From assembly GCA_944990035.1 (NCBI GenBank), contig CALYLX010000011.1:248001-312000 (forward strand): a DNA stretch of 64,000 bases, read 5' to 3'. This DNA comes from Clitopilus passeckerianus. Lineage: Eukaryota > Basidiomycota > Agaricomycetes > Agaricales > Entolomataceae. The notes under the pieces are model-generated. The model made no database searches. It worked only from the letters and a program-made list of their open reading frames with translations, and was not told the origin of the DNA. A program made the translations under genes and the position numbers. Positions 47,239 to 59,643 of the stretch are shown here, piece after piece; the stretch's first letter is position 1, and every line of letters begins with the position of its first letter.

Positions 47239-48535
47239 GTCGGAAGAGTAGTTGAGAATAGTTCAGAGGATGTTTGGTTGTGAGAGCGGTAGCTTGGAAG
47301 AGCTCAGGTAGATGACTCGAGTGGATTGGGGAGTACCAAGTCGAAACTCCCCTGGCTTTTATATGGCATTTCGTGTCTATAGCGAGAGGAGAGTTAGGCG
47401 GCAAGGTCTACCGATCCGAACGAGTGGCGTCCAGGTCTCGTGGCCGATCCGTCTGAGCCGTCGATATGACAAAACAGATTGGTATGAGATGGGCTGTAAT
47501 TTCCTTCCCCGATAACAAGTTCATTATTCTAATGCGGATGAATGGTTCATTTGGCTTGGTTCACCATCAGAAAAAGGTAACCATCCAAATCCGTTCTAAT
47601 AAATCGAACCGACCCTATCCACACTGCCACCGTTTATATTTATATCAGTTTGGCGTAAACCCGGGTTTGTCCATTTGGATGCATAGGATGCGATCCTATT
47701 TATCAATGGGATCCCGATAATTGGGAAAGGTAGCTCAGGTGTTAGTCACAGGAACAGGCAAAACGACACGTTTATGATGCTCATGATGCCCAACGGTCAG
47801 GCAGCGGTATGACAAGCCTTTGCGGCCCCATGAATTGCAGTGGAATTAAGGCACCCGCTTTTGCGGCCTGGAAATAACAAGATCATGGAGTTGAACAGGT
47901 GTGCAGAAGCTATTTAGCGTAAGCCGATGGCTCCTGTTATGTGGATACGATGATCGTTGTTGTTGCACTTGTGTATTCGTGCTTGTCAAAGGATTGTTTT
48001 CGTAGACTAATATTGTGTGTCTTCTCTCGTAAAATTAAACCCTTTCGAAAAGGTGTGGAGGTTCGGCGAATACTCCTTGTAAGTACCTTCAAACCCGACT
48101 TTGTGGTCGTTTAGAGGGGCTCCTAAAGCATAGCATTAAGTGCTGTGGGTCGCATAGAGAACTCTTTAACCGCAGGATAATGAAAACAAGGTGGCAATCC
48201 CAAGCCGTCCGGTGTCCTCGGGTGTGCCGCCCCTCCTCAGAAATCGCACAAAAGCAGAGTAAGTCGCCAATCCATGACGTTGACGCTGCGCACCATAACT
48301 ACTATACCTGGTATAACATGTCTCTTGTATGGATTCAGCGCGACCTAGAGATCAGAGGCACCAGTTAAAGGAATTTGATCGAGACGCTCAAAGTGATGTG
48401 CATTCCGTAATATTCAACATGCAAGGAATGCCATGGACCGACTGGGATAAGGAAGCATAAATGTCACAATCAGGGATGACGATCGTAGGGTACAGTCATA
48501 ATCTACACCAGAATATCAGTGGTCAGCAGTCGGCT
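47239..48535. other. Intergenic stretch of 1.3 kb
   Basis: TATA-like sequence at 47357-47366 (minus strand) belongs to the small ORF upstream of it. The remainder shows no domain-bearing frame, RNA gene or repeat. Confidence 0.35.
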
Positions 48536-50859
48536 CTAGGCCACAGGCCCAGCAAAGCTTCCCGCGACGCCAACCTCCCGGGCTTTATTCGTTCGTTTAG
48601 GCGCGTCCTTGTACCAATCTGGAACGACATGAGCCTTTGGAATGGCTTTCTTCCGTAACTCTCTGATCTCCCGCTCCTCCTCCTCTTCTTTCTCTCGTCG
48701 CTTCTGCTCCATCACCAATTCCAACTCACGTTCCTTCTCACGAACATGGTCGTCGAATACCTGTCTCTCGCGTACTCGGTTCTCAGTGGAAAGGTTGAAT
48801 GGGTGAGGGATTGTCGGTGCAGCGGGTGCTTTTCGCTGTGAACGTCGTGCTTCGTCTTGAGCATGGAGCGTCTTGTAATCGGGTATCTGCGACGGAACTC
48901 CTCGCCGTTTCGAAGCTGTCAAAGACCCTTCTACAGCGTGCTCGGACTCCGATTTGCGAGCTTCCAGCCGAGCTTCAGACCGAAACGTGAACTCGACAGG
49001 CTTGGTGGCGTTTGAGAGGGGGAAAGTTACCTGGATAAAATCAGAAGAATCAGCCAATGTCACTCTTCACATCGTAATGCAAAATCGGAGGGTGAAAAAA
49101 GCTTCGGGTATAAGCTCGGCCCTTACTTCAAGCTTTGTGAAGAAGAGCCATCAAGCACCAATGAACGAGCGTATGACGATCCCCAGGAAGGAAGATTCAA
49201 GGAACGGCGCGACTTACCCGCTTATTCTCTTTATCATCTTCAGCTACAGAGGTAGCCTTCGTCTTGGACTTCACATTTTGGGCAATCAAGACGCCTTTCC
49301 CCTGATCTGTCTTTGAGCGCTGCGCAGCAGTTATCTTGGTATCCGCCCTAGTCGAACGCGTCGGCCTAGACCTCAATCTACCATCAGACGAGGATAAACG
49401 TTCTGGCTCGGGTCGTTGACTCCTGGAAACGCCACCAGCAGACGAGAATAGCTTGCTCGTCTTGGTATTTGTGGATGCTATTCTCCGCAGAGATTTACCT
49501 CTGTCAAGTTGGCTTTCAGTCACGACCCTGCCACGCGCCACCCCCCGAGTTTGCCTCAAGGCAGTTCTAGAGTCGGGTTTCAATGAAGTACCGAGATAGT
49601 GGCGAGCGTTATCAGGAGCAGTTCCTTCCGCTCCAGGAGCCGCAGGTTTCGTCGAGGAAACTTTGGTTCTCTTCTGTGAATGGAGCTGAGAATCCGGATC
49701 CTCGGAGGTAGTAACCGAAAACGGTCTCTTCCCCAAGCTACGACGATGGAATGCCGGTGGAGACTCGCTGGCTGGTTCTCTGTGAGTCAAAGCTTGCTTG
49801 AATGGGGAAAGCTGAGAGACGGTAAGGGGATTGGCGTGCTTCGGGCTGACGTGCGCGATGATAGATGAGAAAGGGTCCTCTTGGGCCAAGAATAGGCCAG
49901 GGGCGGCATTCCCGATAAGAGGGCTAGAGGGCAATGAAGAATCAATGTCTGCTTTTAGATAGATGATCACTCTGACGTACTTTGAACTGGCTTGAGACTG
50001 CGGTTGTGCCGCCAGTGCCGGTTCTGAAGAAATTTGAGGTGATGTTGGGGGTGCAAATGTGGTTACGCGGGGTGTAGACTCGAACGGCGGCGTGGTATCG
50101 AAAGGCTGAGCAGATGTATTGGAGCTCTTTGAGCCTTGACTTCTTGGCCCCATTCTTCGAAGGGGGTTGGAGCTACTTGTCCTCGTCTTCTTCGTAATGC
50201 CACCCGAGATCGTAGTCTGGACAAGGCAGGTCAGTAGCTGTTTTGACAAGACGGTAGTAATTACGCACCGGCTTCGATGGACCTGAAGGCCGTTTGGCAT
50301 TGGCATTGGTCTTCACCGGTTTTGCTGCCCCTGGACTAATTGGATTTGCTATCGGCGGTCCAGGTGCAGCAGCTTCTGGACCGAGCTCATTCAAGGAGGA
50401 TCGAATAGCATCAAGCCTGTCGTTGACAGGTGATGCCTCTGGGAATATTCTGGGCGCCTTGCCCGTAGTTAAACGCAGGGTGGGCCGAGGTGTGGCATCC
50501 TCAGGAGAAAGGTCGAAGGGTGCGGCTTCCTGAGGTGTTACGAAGGAAGTGAGCTCGGGCTCTAGAGAAGTTGCTGATTTGACTTGGGGTTCACGGGGTG
50601 GTACGGAGACAGAGATCTGACGTGAAGATTTCGGAGTAACTTCCCCTGGTGATTCTGACATTGGAAATGCAAGGCGTAGACGTGATGGTCCAGGCGTTGG
50701 TGCGACATCCTCAAGGAATTCTCCTGGATCGCTATCTAGTAGGAATTCGTCGTTCGATGAGCCAACCGGAATCTGGAATGATATTGACGCGTCGCTGATT
50801 TCTGCAAATTGTTTGCCAGTTACATTTGGCCTGTATTTCTGCGGTTTGGGTGGCGGCAT
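48536..50859 (-). CDS. TPX2-like spindle/microtubule-associated protein
   Basis: A mostly disordered protein of about 640 residues with a C-terminal TPX2-type domain. The start is the ATG at 50859 (MPPPKPQKYRPN); the longer frame begins with TTG. Exon 1 ends GPSKP, exon 2 begins TTISGGITKKTRTSSSNPLR and ends DDKENKR, and exon 3 begins VTFPLSNATKPVEFTFRSEA; both junctions are in phase with GT..AG introns. The middle is Ser/Pro/Arg/Lys-rich. The last 130 residues carry PTIPHPFNLSTENRVRERQV, then a charged coiled coil (REKERELELVMEQKRREKEE), then ELRKKAIPKAHVVPDWYKDA. This order (FxLxTExRxxxR, helix, LRKxxxxKAxPxPxxY) is that of the TPX2 C-terminal family, which binds microtubules and promotes spindle assembly. 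The KEN box-like string DKENK near the second junction could mark cell-cycle degradation, but this is inference. Confidence 0.78.
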
Positions 50860-52664
50860 TTCGTTCAACAGGTTGCTTCGGAGTAGGTTAGTAGGTGCAG
50901 TGGCGTATCGCGGTTCACATACCTAGCTACCAACGAGATACAGTGAGCACTTTGGATTGGATAATGGGGTTTCTTCAGGCAGTGACTGCATGGTTGAAGG
51001 CAGACGCGCATGTTGATTCGATCACGTGGTCAAGTACGCGTCAATATGGACAAACAACACGCTTCGACCTTTTCTTCTTCCTTTCTTCTTCTTTACCTTG
51101 AAACTTTGACGAACAACTTGGCAGGTGATGCGCTCAGGGTTGTTTAGCCTTAAGGATGAACTCTACAAAGCGTTCTCGCTTCCACTATCGAAACGTATGG
51201 TACGGTCGGCCGAAAGCACTCACGACTTGTCAATCAATGCGATATGATTAGCAACATCATTTACTGCTTCTTCCATGTTAGACCCGAGAAGAAATGCTGT
51301 CCCAGCGTAGCGCTCATCTACGCAGCAAAGCACAAACCAAGTCAAACCCCCCTGTCGAACCAGGCCAGAAATTTCACCAATAGAATAACGTCAGGTGCAT
51401 TCCGTGTAGATGCCCTTGGGCCGCTTATGCCTTCTAGGTGCTGTCATATGGTCTTCCGATCAACGTTCTGCTCGATGCCCAGCTGCTGCGATATCCTTTC
51501 TGAGGGTTCTTCTCATCCGTTGAAACTGCGTCTGATATTGGGGTATTGAGTTGCTGACACGACTTGATCTTGCCAGATTAAACCTAACGTTGCTCCCTCA
51601 CATTACTTACCCGAGTCCCTCCCCACGATATTCAAGTCGTTCGATACTGCACACGACGTGGACTAACCCCCTCGCTTGACTAGTTACTTTTGAGCCGCTC
51701 AATCCGGGTCGTTCGAGCAAAAAGCTGGAAAAAGGATCCCACCATTCTCGGGAATTCAACGACATGCTTCCTTTGGACGGTTCTCGAGGTCGCTGCTTCT
51801 CTTAATTACTTTGGCTTCCAGAAATGTACCCGGAAGCGCCTTCGTTTCCCCTTCAGGACATGACGATGCATGTTCTATACCGCCATGGTAAAAATCTAGG
51901 TCGTGCTACTCATTTCTCATTGCCAACCCTGTTTCATCCGAATGCTTCTCCTACAGAGAAAGGTCCATTGGCGTCTTCTTACCGGTAACTTTTTGGCTCC
52001 GTGGGACAACTCGGGTTGTTCAAATGCTCTCTTTGGAAGTTCCTTGGCTACGAAGGGCCGACGAGAGATGCCAGGCTTGCTACTCTTCTTGATTCGTTGT
52101 CGAAACGAGGAACAAGTGAGAATCTATTCACTCTCTGAAATTTCACTCTTTGCTGGTCGTACGATGTGGATAGGAATCTGAAGCCTAGAGCCCGGATTGA
52201 CTTTCCCCTGATGACTTGCGATTCGTTAAGGCTTTCTGTTCCTTAGTCAACTCTTCCGATATTCAAGTTGAATGTTCTATTTTACTTACCGTGGCGTCGG
52301 ACATCCTTTTTTCTGGTTGAACAAATGTTTGGTACGTTTAAATTAAGTATCACCTCACGCCGGGAAGAAAAAAAGAACCCGCCGTCACCATGTTGCCTGG
52401 GTCTTGATCTATCTCAACCAGGGTTTCACTCCACAGAAAAAAAACGGGTCGCTTTCGTGGCTTCTGCATAGTAATGGCACCAATTGAATCCCTCGGCGTG
52501 CTGGTCCAATATGAACACATACCCAATTAATCACTCAAGGACGGCCAGTAGCGGATGCTTACCCAGAATACTTCTCAACATGAGTTCATAGCCGTTCTGG
52601 TGGTGCAGTTCCACGGTTATATTGAATTGCGTAAATATTACATACAAGAATGTGTTCCACGGGT
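50860..52664. other. Gene-poor stretch of 1.8 kb
   Basis: The first 200 bases should include the TPX2-like gene's promoter. The remainder holds only short open frames without recognisable domains. Confidence 0.35.
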
Positions 52665-53893
52665 TTACACAAACTGAAGAGGGTGTTTATCTTGCTGACT
52701 GACAACTACCTCGACCGTGTCATCAGCCAGGGACTCATCAGCAGCGAGTTGGCGGCTGAGCTTTGATGCAAGATGGGGCAGGTACCCTCTTTCCGTATTG
52801 GTATGACCACCTGTCAGATAGTGGTCCGTGTTTAGCCGCCGTCGAGGTCAGCACGGAAGGAAAAAAAATTGCGGCTCACACAGTATGACATGCTTTCCAG
52901 CCGCAACCGCGGCGAGGACCTCGTGCTATACAGGTACCAGCGGGTAAGTTGTGGCGTACGTTCGAGCAATCTCCGTAGTATCTGGATGGACACTCACATG
53001 AGACATCTCGCCGGTGAAATATACATCAGCTTCCTTTTCTGCGAGCATAGAACCTCCTGAACCAGCGCAAATGGCGACTGATTTAACCAGTCGTGGTCGA
53101 TCCTCATGCGATTCGCCATAGCCAACCTCAACTATGACGCAGAACGGTCATTAGATACCGAGTATTCCATGGAAGTGTTTAAAAGCCCTACGTTGTGGGA
53201 GTTTCAAGTGGGCCTTGATTCTTTTCTCGAGGTCGTCGAGGGCAATCGGCGCATTAAGAGTAACCAATCGGCCCTCGCCACCTTCACTTACCCCCGTTGA
53301 ACTGACCTTGTCCCGTATAAGGGAAGTAATCGTCCCCCGATCTCCGCCCAACACGCCCTGGGCAAGCCAGTCGTTGACCCCGTCCCAGACAGAGTCAAGC
53401 GCAGTATGAGGACTATAGATCGAGATGCCCTGTGCAACACATTTGAGTAATGATGTTTGCAAAGGATTTCCCAGAGTCAAAGACTTGAGGCCTCGGAAGA
53501 TGGGTGGATGGTACGAGACGATAACGGATGTCTTTTTGTTCACCGCCTCGTCCAAGACAGCAGTCGTCAGACTACATCATGCAAATATGTGAGTACCCTG
53601 TCAATCGTCGATGAAGATCTGGGCACAAACTCGATGGTAAGAAGAACACGTTTGTTCGCTGGACTTGGTGCGGGTGATTCTAACACAAGTCCAGGCGCGT
53701 GAGTCCGAGTCCGACAGAGCACTGGACAAGATCCAGATACCTAGAAGCAAACCAACCTGATGGCCAAGAGACTTCGTAAGTTATGGAAACGGGAGCAGAT
53801 GACATTCCAAACATTATCCCAGCTTTCAGCAAGTCGAAGTGGAGCGATACGCTCCATTGCGCGACACACGGACCGCAGAATTGGATTGGACAT
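52665..53893 (-). CDS. NIF3 family protein
   Basis: This is a member of the NIF3 (Ngg1-interacting factor 3; YbgI/DUF34) family, hexameric dinuclear-metal proteins of uncertain function that are sometimes listed as GTP cyclohydrolase type 2-like. From the ATG at 53893: VCRAMERIAPLRLAESWDN, then VGLLLESPAPSPANKRVLLT, DLTTAVLDEAVNKKTSVIVS, YHPPIFRGLKSLT, VAQGISIYSPHTALDSVWDG and VNDWLA. Then come LEVGYGESHEDRPRLVKSVA, ICAGSGGSMLAEKEADVYFT, GEMSHHEVLAAVAAGKHVIL and CGHTNTERGYLPHLASKL, ending in KHPLQFV. Metal-ligand positions typical of the family are visible: SYHPP, the His/Asp of SPHTALD, and CGHTNTE near the C-terminus. Five or so short introns are needed, and the frame is maintained through all of them. 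Confidence 0.9.
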
Positions 53894-55191
53894 TTGACAG
53901 CCTTTTCTACCAATGAAATCAGCCTTAGTAGCGCTCTTCAACGACGTAGAAATCAAAGATTGGCTGCTGGACGTCTGGCAACACTCCACGTGGCTGAGTA
54001 ATTCGATAGACGTAAGCAATCAAAGTCGCGAGGATCAGAGGCCTTGCAGCGGCACTTCGTATGGTCGTCAGTCAATCCTTTTGTATGCAAGCCGCTACAG
54101 AGCTCAAACTGAAGGTGAACTTACCTGGGTGATCTGCTGTTATCTGGACTCTCGGGGCGATCGGCTTATTGGGCGTCTCTAGAAATGTCACCTGGCAATT
54201 TGACCCATGGGAATATTGCACGCGTAGAACATGTCATGGCGAATCCCTTCGACCTCATCGAAATATCAGTTGGTAGGATTCACCTGCGCAAAGCCCGCAT
54301 GTGGTACTCCCGGGGCTGACAGACCGGTCTCGGCGAGAAACTGGTCAATGGCTCAGGGACACTCCTTCGAGATATATATTCCCTCGCTGACATGTCTGTG
54401 ATACCAGATGACAGAATCTGATGATGAGCGGATGCAAATGTGCGCACAGTGTGTACGTACTCCACCTAACTCTTTAGCCAGCTTGAGGTAGTGATTACCT
54501 GAGCCACTAGTGGTAAAATATTTAAGGCTATGTCTCGACACTCAGCTGGGCAGAGGAGAATGGATTTTCCTGTGACGAAATCCTGCTCAAGTTTCCATTT
54601 TACTTGGAACTGGTTCGGACCGTTACTCGTCAACAAAAACCCTGGTTGGGCCGGCTTGAACAGGCGAAACTGGTTCGTGCTACCACGAATGACGCTAGTT
54701 TCCGAGAAAGACCATAGCAAGGTTACTCGCGTATTCATTCGCTTCGTCTTAATGAAGATGATGAAACGCCCGCGGTCACTACGAGTAACTCTTTGAATTG
54801 TCTACAATCTCCTCGGAAAAGCAGTAAGCAGCTACTCACCCTCACCTCTCCTAATCCGGTCGCGTAGCTCGTGGCGGGGTACTGCTTATAGATCACCCCA
54901 TGCTTTCCCCTTTTGCTGGGATCCTTGACTTCAGGGTGGCCACAATTGATTGTCCAAAGTTGCGCCACGCTCCTTCACAACTAATTCACTTCCTGAACGG
55001 TCAATCATTCCCGACCCGTAGGATCGATTATGACGTCTAATATTCACCCACAGCCGATGCGAAAGAGCAACCACAGAAAATAAAACCCTCTGACAGGTAT
55101 ATTGTGCCGCCGGTGGTGTGTCCATTCTCAGGGTTTTGACATCTTGCCACCCCCTAATTTCGTCGATTCACGGATGATAAGTTATTTGCAG
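53894..55191. other. Intergenic stretch with unassigned open frames
   Basis: A minus-strand frame at 54466-54738 reads FRLFKPAQPGFLLTSNGPN and another at 54735-54968 reads GKHGVIYKQYPATSYATGLG. They look more protein-like than most, but I could neither join them nor name a family. No RNA gene or repeat was noticed. Confidence 0.3.
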
Positions 55192-55750
55192 TCAAGCCAC
55201 CATAAGGGCTCGCTCACTAAACATTCGCCGGAGACCGAGGTTCTGGGTGAAGTTTTCGTCCATGGTGACATCACAGCATCTACAACCAACTCGTCCATCC
55301 TTTGCCTTCCATCCCATATCTACCCGATCGGCGCTTTGGACACCCCATATTTTCCCTATCCCTACCGGTTGCTCTGGTCCGAACGTCACCGCATTTGATG
55401 GTCAGGATTTACATCTGAGATTTGCATGGGGTCATGTTACCATTCGAGCGAGAGACGGATCGCTCCACCATCCTGACAATTTCAGGTCTTCGACGACGAA
55501 CTGGTCTTTTCTCGGAATCCTCCAGGTGCCTGACCTCAATGCAGCTGTGCGCCAAAGGAGAGTTCCAGGAATACATTCGAGCTGAGATGGCCATGCGCGC
55601 AAAGTCCTCGGGCGATCGGGGTTCGCGGTACTCTGATGCTGAGCCCTGAGGCTCTTGGGAAAAGGATGTCCATCTGAGCTCGTTTCCAAGATACTCGTAG
55701 CTCTGCTCGTTCTCGGTGCTCGAAAATGGGGTACCGATCTTCAGACTCAT
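55192..55750 (-). CDS. Small conserved-looking protein of unknown function
   Basis: Two exons (55750-55441 and 55373-55192) join in phase through a 67-base intron with GTAACA..GACCAG ends and give 163 residues. The ATG at 55750 begins MSLKIGTPFSSTENEQSYEY. Later landmarks are PRSPEDFARMAISARMYSWN, SPLAHSCIEVRHLED, VRRRRPEIVRMVERSVSRSN, then across the junction EQPVGIGKIWG, VDMGWKAKDGRVGCRCCDVT and a closing MFSERALMVA. The helix-rich EVRHLED-RRRRPEIVRM segment and the GRVGCRCxCDV pair of cysteines suggest a genuine fold, perhaps metal-binding. I have an impression of similar mushroom hypotheticals but cannot name a family. Total length is divisible by three, which supports the model. Confidence 0.55.
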
Positions 55751-56008
55751 AGTTAGGTGGTCCAAATCAGACTACAAAAGGAAAGAAGTGGCGTTCTCGG
55801 ATTCTGCTGACTGTTCTCTATCACGAATTTGCAAGAGAGCAAGCAGCGAGTAACTCTGGTGCGGTGGACAAGGTGTTTCAAATATAGGATTGTCTATTGG
55901 CATATTACGAATAAATTACGAAGTCGTTCTTGAGCTAGAAATTCCAAAAAGCAAAGAAATGGCGAAAAGATTTAAGACAAACAGCCACGGCTCCAAGATC
56001 GCCTTCCT

Positions 56009-57428
56009 CTAGATCGCGAATTTCCAGAAGGTGGCTTCTAGGCTGCACCTTGAGACTGTGGCTTCGCCACCTGTGGAGGTGGCTGGCTCGAGCCTTGCTC
56101 TACGAGTTCCTCCCTTCATCATCGCCAAGCATAAATTCTCGCTCGTGCTCTTGGCTCTCGATGTCGAGGGCTTGGGTCGCTTCTTGGACGGAAGGTCGAC
56201 TAATGCTTGGGGTGCTGGCTCGGTAGCCGGTGTTGATATTTGGGCTTGATGTGATACTGGGTTGATTGCGCTCCCTCGCTGGGAGGTGCTCCGAGGGATG
56301 TGAGGTCGGACAAACTGGCCACTTGTCTCGCTCGGGGGATTGGTAACATTGGTAACCTGCGTCTGGTGGCTGACAGGATTGATTCCCGCAGAGCTTGCTA
56401 TGCCTCCGGAGAAGGGGGTTTGGAAGTCGTTGGTGTTGGCAGGAGTATAGCCTAAGCCTGCGGATGGCCCGTAGTTGCTGCGCAGAACGAAGACCATATC
56501 TTTCAACCAGTCGAAGGCCTCCTGCGCATGGTACTTCATGCTTTCCAGGGAGAATTGTGGGATTTGGTCGATTCCCCGGAGTTGTAGAATGAAACGGTTG
56601 TAAAGAGTGCCGGCAACAAGGTAAAGCAGGGCGAATGACAGTATTCTGCTTTACCGGTTAGAGGTTGTCTGGACAAAAGGAAATTGCAAACACGTACGTT
56701 ACTATCAGGAAAGCGAAGAAGCCCCATGCACCTCCAGGTTCATTTGTTGGACAAGCGACCTGAATCAACGAACGTCAGATCAAGTTAAGAGAAGACATTC
56801 CAGAGCAACTGACGTGTGTTCGCCATTCAATGAAGAAAGCACAAGCCTCCTCATCGGGCCCGGGAGGTAGCTGACCTACGAGACGAGGAGAGCCAGCACC
56901 ATAAACCGAAGTGTCACAGACGAATTCGATGACAGTTGAGGCACGAATGTCCGTTTCTCCAGATTTCGTCTTGCATTTGGAGCCGTCAGATAATGTCAGA
57001 CGCGGTCGGGAATCTTGAACACCAAGAGTTGTGTTCAGTTTTCTGGAAACAGCAGGAACCAAGCGTCAGTCTTTTGCAGATAGTCAGACGAAAAGGGGCC
57101 ATTCCATACCCGATTGCAAAGTCTCCGTGGTCTCGTCTGACCACCCCACCAATCTCAACGCCTGCCATATCTTTGAGCCCAAATGTCTCCTTCACCGGGG
57201 ATCTGCATGCATTGATGCTGAAGGTGCGGCCCTCTGGACTTTTGAATTCATAGTCCTTGCTATGAAGTCATTCCGGTTAGCAACTGCGGGAGCGATGTGT
57301 GACCAACAAGCATACCTTGCCTTCAGCGAGCTAATATCATAGTACTTTCCCTCAGAACGGGCCGTACAAGGTTCGTCAGCCGCAAAGCAGCCTACGAAGA
57401 GGAAAAACGCGACGGTAATCCAGAGCAT
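56009..57428 (-). CDS. ATG27: Atg27-like type I membrane protein (MRH domain)
   Basis: The ATG at 57428 begins a signal peptide (MLWITVAFFLFVGCFAADEP). The lumenal part is Cys-rich and follows the mannose-6-phosphate receptor homology pattern of Atg27: YYDISSLKA, YEFKSPEGRTFSINACRSPV, GGVVRRDHGDFAIG, TLSDGSKCKTKSGETDIRA, STVIEFVCDTSVYGAGSPRL and EEACAFFIEWRTHVSC. One membrane span (FFAFLIVTLLILSFALLYLV) is followed by LYNRFILQLRGIDQIPQFS, the usual juxtamembrane block, and then a long disordered tail. In yeast Atg27 cycles between Golgi, endosome and vacuole and supports Atg9 trafficking during autophagy. The tail here is longer than in yeast and ends without the Tyr sorting motif I remember for the yeast protein. 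It is divergent with the complex I gene, 128 bases apart. Confidence 0.82.
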
Positions 57429-57556
57429 GGCATTGAAATTCGGACGCTTTCACTGGCTGCCGACGTAACGAGGTGTCACGCTAAGTGTGATGTTTTCGTC
57501 ACGTCACTCAACTCGCCAAATTCCGGTTTCTCTCGTCGCTGTTTAGAACGTCGAGC
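57429..57556. promoter_or_regulatory. Compact bidirectional promoter
   Basis: Only 128 bases separate the ATG of the Atg27-like gene (minus strand) from the ATG of the complex I 49 kDa gene (plus strand). Both core promoters and 5' leaders must share this space or overlap the coding parts. Repeated CGTCAC/GTGTCAC elements (about 57473-57503) are the only notable short motif. Confidence 0.6.
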
Positions 57557-59643
57557 ATGGCCTCATTATTATTGCGCTCAGTGGCCCGAACGGCAAGGCC
57601 AACCTCAGTCTCGAGGGTGGCAACCCGTGCCATTGCCACGACTCCTTCCCGAAGAGCAGAGACTGCAACAAGTCCACCAGCCAAAAATGTCTTCGATTAC
57701 CACATGGTGGAGGACCTACACGGAATGACTGCCCAAGAGGTTCTAAAGGACCCGGAGGCAAGAAAAGACTCTCAAATGAGGCACTTCACAGGTATGTATA
57801 TTTCTCTGCTGAGGTTGTGCTGGACTAATGGTTTGCTCCAGTCAACTTCGGGTGAGTATTGACGGAGGTTGCACCCGTGAACTCCGACTGACTGAAATTC
57901 CTCAGGCCCCAGCATCCTGCAGCTCACGGTGTGCTCCGTATGATTCTCGAGCTGAATGGTGAAGAAATTCTGCGTGCAGACCCGGTATGTTTAAGTCCCT
58001 CCGAAGCCGAACCCTGCTCTTACACTCTGTGCAGCACATTGGTCTTTTGCACCGAGGGACAGAGAAGTTGATTGAATACAAGACCTACATTCAAGCTCTA
58101 CCCTACTTTGATCGATTGGATTACGTTTCCATGAGTTCGTGCTTTTTTGCACCTAAAATCTTGTCACCTAACATCATTCTTTTCAGTGACCAACGAGCTG
58201 TGCTACTCCCTTGCGGTCGAGAAACTGCTCAATATCCAGGTCCCAGACCGCGCCCAATGGATTCGGACTCTGTTCGGGGAGATCACCCGTATTCTGAACC
58301 GTGCGTTAGACTCTTTGCAATCTGTGCTTTGCGCTTACTCCCCGTCATAGACTTGATGGCTGTTCTCACTCACGTCATGGACGTTGGCGGTCTTACACCC
58401 TTCCTTTGGGGCTTCGAAGAGCGAGAGAAGCTCATGGAGTTCTATGAGCGCGTCTCCGGCGCTCGATTGCACGCGGCGTACGTCCGACCTGGAGGCGTTG
58501 CATTCGATCTTCCCCACGGCCTCCTTGACGACATCTTCAAATGGGCCACCCAGTTCGGCAGCAGGATCGACGAGATTGAGGAGGTTGTAAGCGGAAACCG
58601 GATATGGAAGGAGCGAACAGTCGACGTTGGCGTCGTGACTGCCAAAGAGGCGCTGGATTACAGTTTCAGTGGCGTCATGCTCAGAGGAAGTGGTGTGAAG
58701 TGGGATTTGAGGAAGATTGCACCATACGACAAGTACGCTGAGGTTTGTCATTCATCTCAGATATCATGTTCCGCGCGAGTTGCTTATCACCTCGACTCAG
58801 GTTGAATTCGACATCCCCGTTGGTCAGAATGGTGACTGCTATGACCGATACCTGTGTCGTGTTCAGGAGATGAGGGAGAGTTTGCACATCGTCAGCCAGG
58901 TTCGTCCTCGCGTTTCCGTGGAAATCTAGTTGTTGACAAGAAGTTTCAGTGCTTGAACAAGATCACTACCGGTGCTGTCAAGGTTGATGACCACAAGCTT
59001 GTACCTCCTCCCCGGGCCTCCATGAAGGAGAGTATGGAGTCTCTCATCCATCACTTCAAGGTTCGTTTCTTCTCTTGCATATTTCTGTTGTCGTTACTCA
59101 TTCTGCAACGTCACAGATCTTCAGTGAAGGATATTCCGTTCCTCCCGGTGAAACCTACTCCGCTATTGAAGCCCCTAAGGGTGAAATGGCAGTTTATCTC
59201 GTCTCGTATGTTCATCCCAAGGAGAAATATAGAATTTGCAATAACCACTGTTCTAGTGATGGTACCAACCGCCCGTACCGATGCAGTATCCGTGCACCTG
59301 GGTTTGCCCATCTTGCTGGCTCCGACTTCATGATGAGACGTGAGCCTCTACGTTCCTTTCCGGTGCTGACCTGTCTGCTGACTTCCTTTTTTATTTCCAG
59401 ACGTAAGCACGTTTTGATTGTTACACTCAATTCGCTTGACCCATTGTTCCAATCTAGCACATGTTGGCCGATGCTGTAGCAATCATCGGAACTATGGTAA
59501 GTCATACGCCCGGATGCCCCATCCGTCTGCTCACCATCAACCCCTCTGCACCCAACAGGACCTTGTTTTCGGGTATGTTCCTTGAGCTCCTATAAGCTTC
59601 AGTTCGCTAACAAACTGCTATCTCCAGCGAGGTCGACCGGTAG
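57557..59643 (+). CDS. NDUFS2: NADH:ubiquinone oxidoreductase 49 kDa subunit (NDUFS2)
   Basis: This is a core subunit of respiratory complex I; it lines the ubiquinone-binding pocket in the mitochondrial peripheral arm. The ATG at 57557 starts a mitochondrial presequence ([20 protein letters not shown]). Spliced blocks follow: [152 protein letters not shown], then [40 protein letters not shown] and, at the end, DLVFGEVDR. The HPAAHG and RGTEK motifs and the terminal GEVDR are diagnostic. Nine or more short introns are needed. The stop is TAG at 59641-59643. No break is seen. Confidence 0.95.
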
